In this document: in pieces, positions 5,822 to 5,906 of the stretch | Numbering within the stretch: position 1 is the stretch's first letter | How the letters are laid out: each line of letters opens with the position of its first letter | Origin: CAZQCV01 sp964591665 | GTDB taxonomy: Bacteria > Patescibacteriota > Minisyncoccia > Phycocordibacterales > UBA9973 | DNA: 5,906 nt | Direction: 5' to 3' | Assembly (NCBI GenBank): GCA_964591665.1 | Contig: CAZQCV010000029.1 | Span: 1-5,906, forward strand | Made by a program: the position numbers and the translations under genes | The notes under the pieces: model-generated | Database searches by the model: none | The model's input: only the letters and a program-made list of their open reading frames with translations | What the model was told of the DNA's origin: nothing

Positions 5822-5906
5822 ATGCTTATAGGAAAAGCGACACCTGAAGACACAAGTCTTCACCCTATGCACTATAAATGGGCATATGAACTTTATAACC
5901 AAGCTG
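5822..5906 (+). CDS. nrdB: Ribonucleoside-diphosphate reductase beta subunit, N-terminal fragment
   Basis: The first 28 codons of a gene that runs off the window. After a short start (MLIGKATPEDTSL) the sequence HPMHYKWAYELYNQA resembles the opening of class I RNR beta subunits, where a Pro-x-x-Tyr-x-Trp-x-x-x-x-Tyr pattern precedes the ferritin-like helices. This subunit houses the metal or radical cofactor that starts the reaction in NrdA. Its position 55 bases after the nrdA fragment is the usual nrdA-nrdB order and is the strongest support. The metal ligands and radical tyrosine are beyond the window, so the subclass cannot be assigned. No Shine-Dalgarno is seen before ATG 5822. Confidence 0.7.
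   Translation, partial: MLIGKATPEDTSLHPMHYKWAYELYNQA

Noticed and set aside
5814..5832. NrdR box before nrdB
   Set aside because: ACACATTAT matches only one half of the expected palindrome. The second half does not fit, and no tandem box is present.

Overview
The window looks like part of a Candidatus Patescibacteria (CPR) genome, most likely from the Parcubacteria side. This rests on the C-terminal tandem peptidoglycan-binding modules of the large secreted protein, which have a form I associate with that group (a lysine-rich helix, then a VKxFQ core, then an APWG / TGYxY-like tail). The absence of Shine-Dalgarno sequences before any start and the compact same-strand layout also fit. The taxonomic call is an inference from protein style; no marker gene is present.

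Layout, all on the + strand. (1) 1-111 is the C-terminal tail of an unidentified gene, closed by a rho-independent terminator (120-149). (2) 178-2871 is a large secreted, multidomain protein: signal peptide, carbohydrate-binding-like N-terminal domain, about four Ig-like domains, Gly/Pro/Thr linker and two peptidoglycan-binding-like modules. It is followed by a second strong terminator (2894-2925). (3) 2958-3809 is a class I SAM-dependent methyltransferase of the RlmI-like (COG1092-type) group. (4) 3843-4466 is an NfsB-like, FMN-dependent nitroreductase. (5) 4501-5766 is the C-terminal half of a class I ribonucleotide reductase large subunit (NrdA), with no N-terminal half and no usable start codon before its catalytic Asn-x-Cys-x-Glu motif. 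(6) 5822-5906 is the first 28 codons of a protein that looks like the RNR small subunit (NrdB), running off the window.

The secreted-protein gene is an isolated unit bounded by terminators. The methyltransferase, nitroreductase and RNR genes follow one another with no visible terminator, but each has its own promoter-like -10 element. Several -10 elements have the extended form TGG-TATAMY and sit 6-8 nt before the ATG, which suggests leaderless mRNAs. The RNR pair would supply deoxynucleotides; the nitroreductase and methyltransferase have no evident functional link to it.

The most notable point is the nrdA junction near 4467-4512. A promoter and three tandem in-frame stop codons lead straight into mid-protein NrdA sequence. 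This could be a gene in pieces, a decayed gene, a deletion, or an assembly join. I see no CRISPR, tRNA, rRNA, insertion sequence or convincing minus-strand gene. No gene-free stretch exceeds 300 bases.
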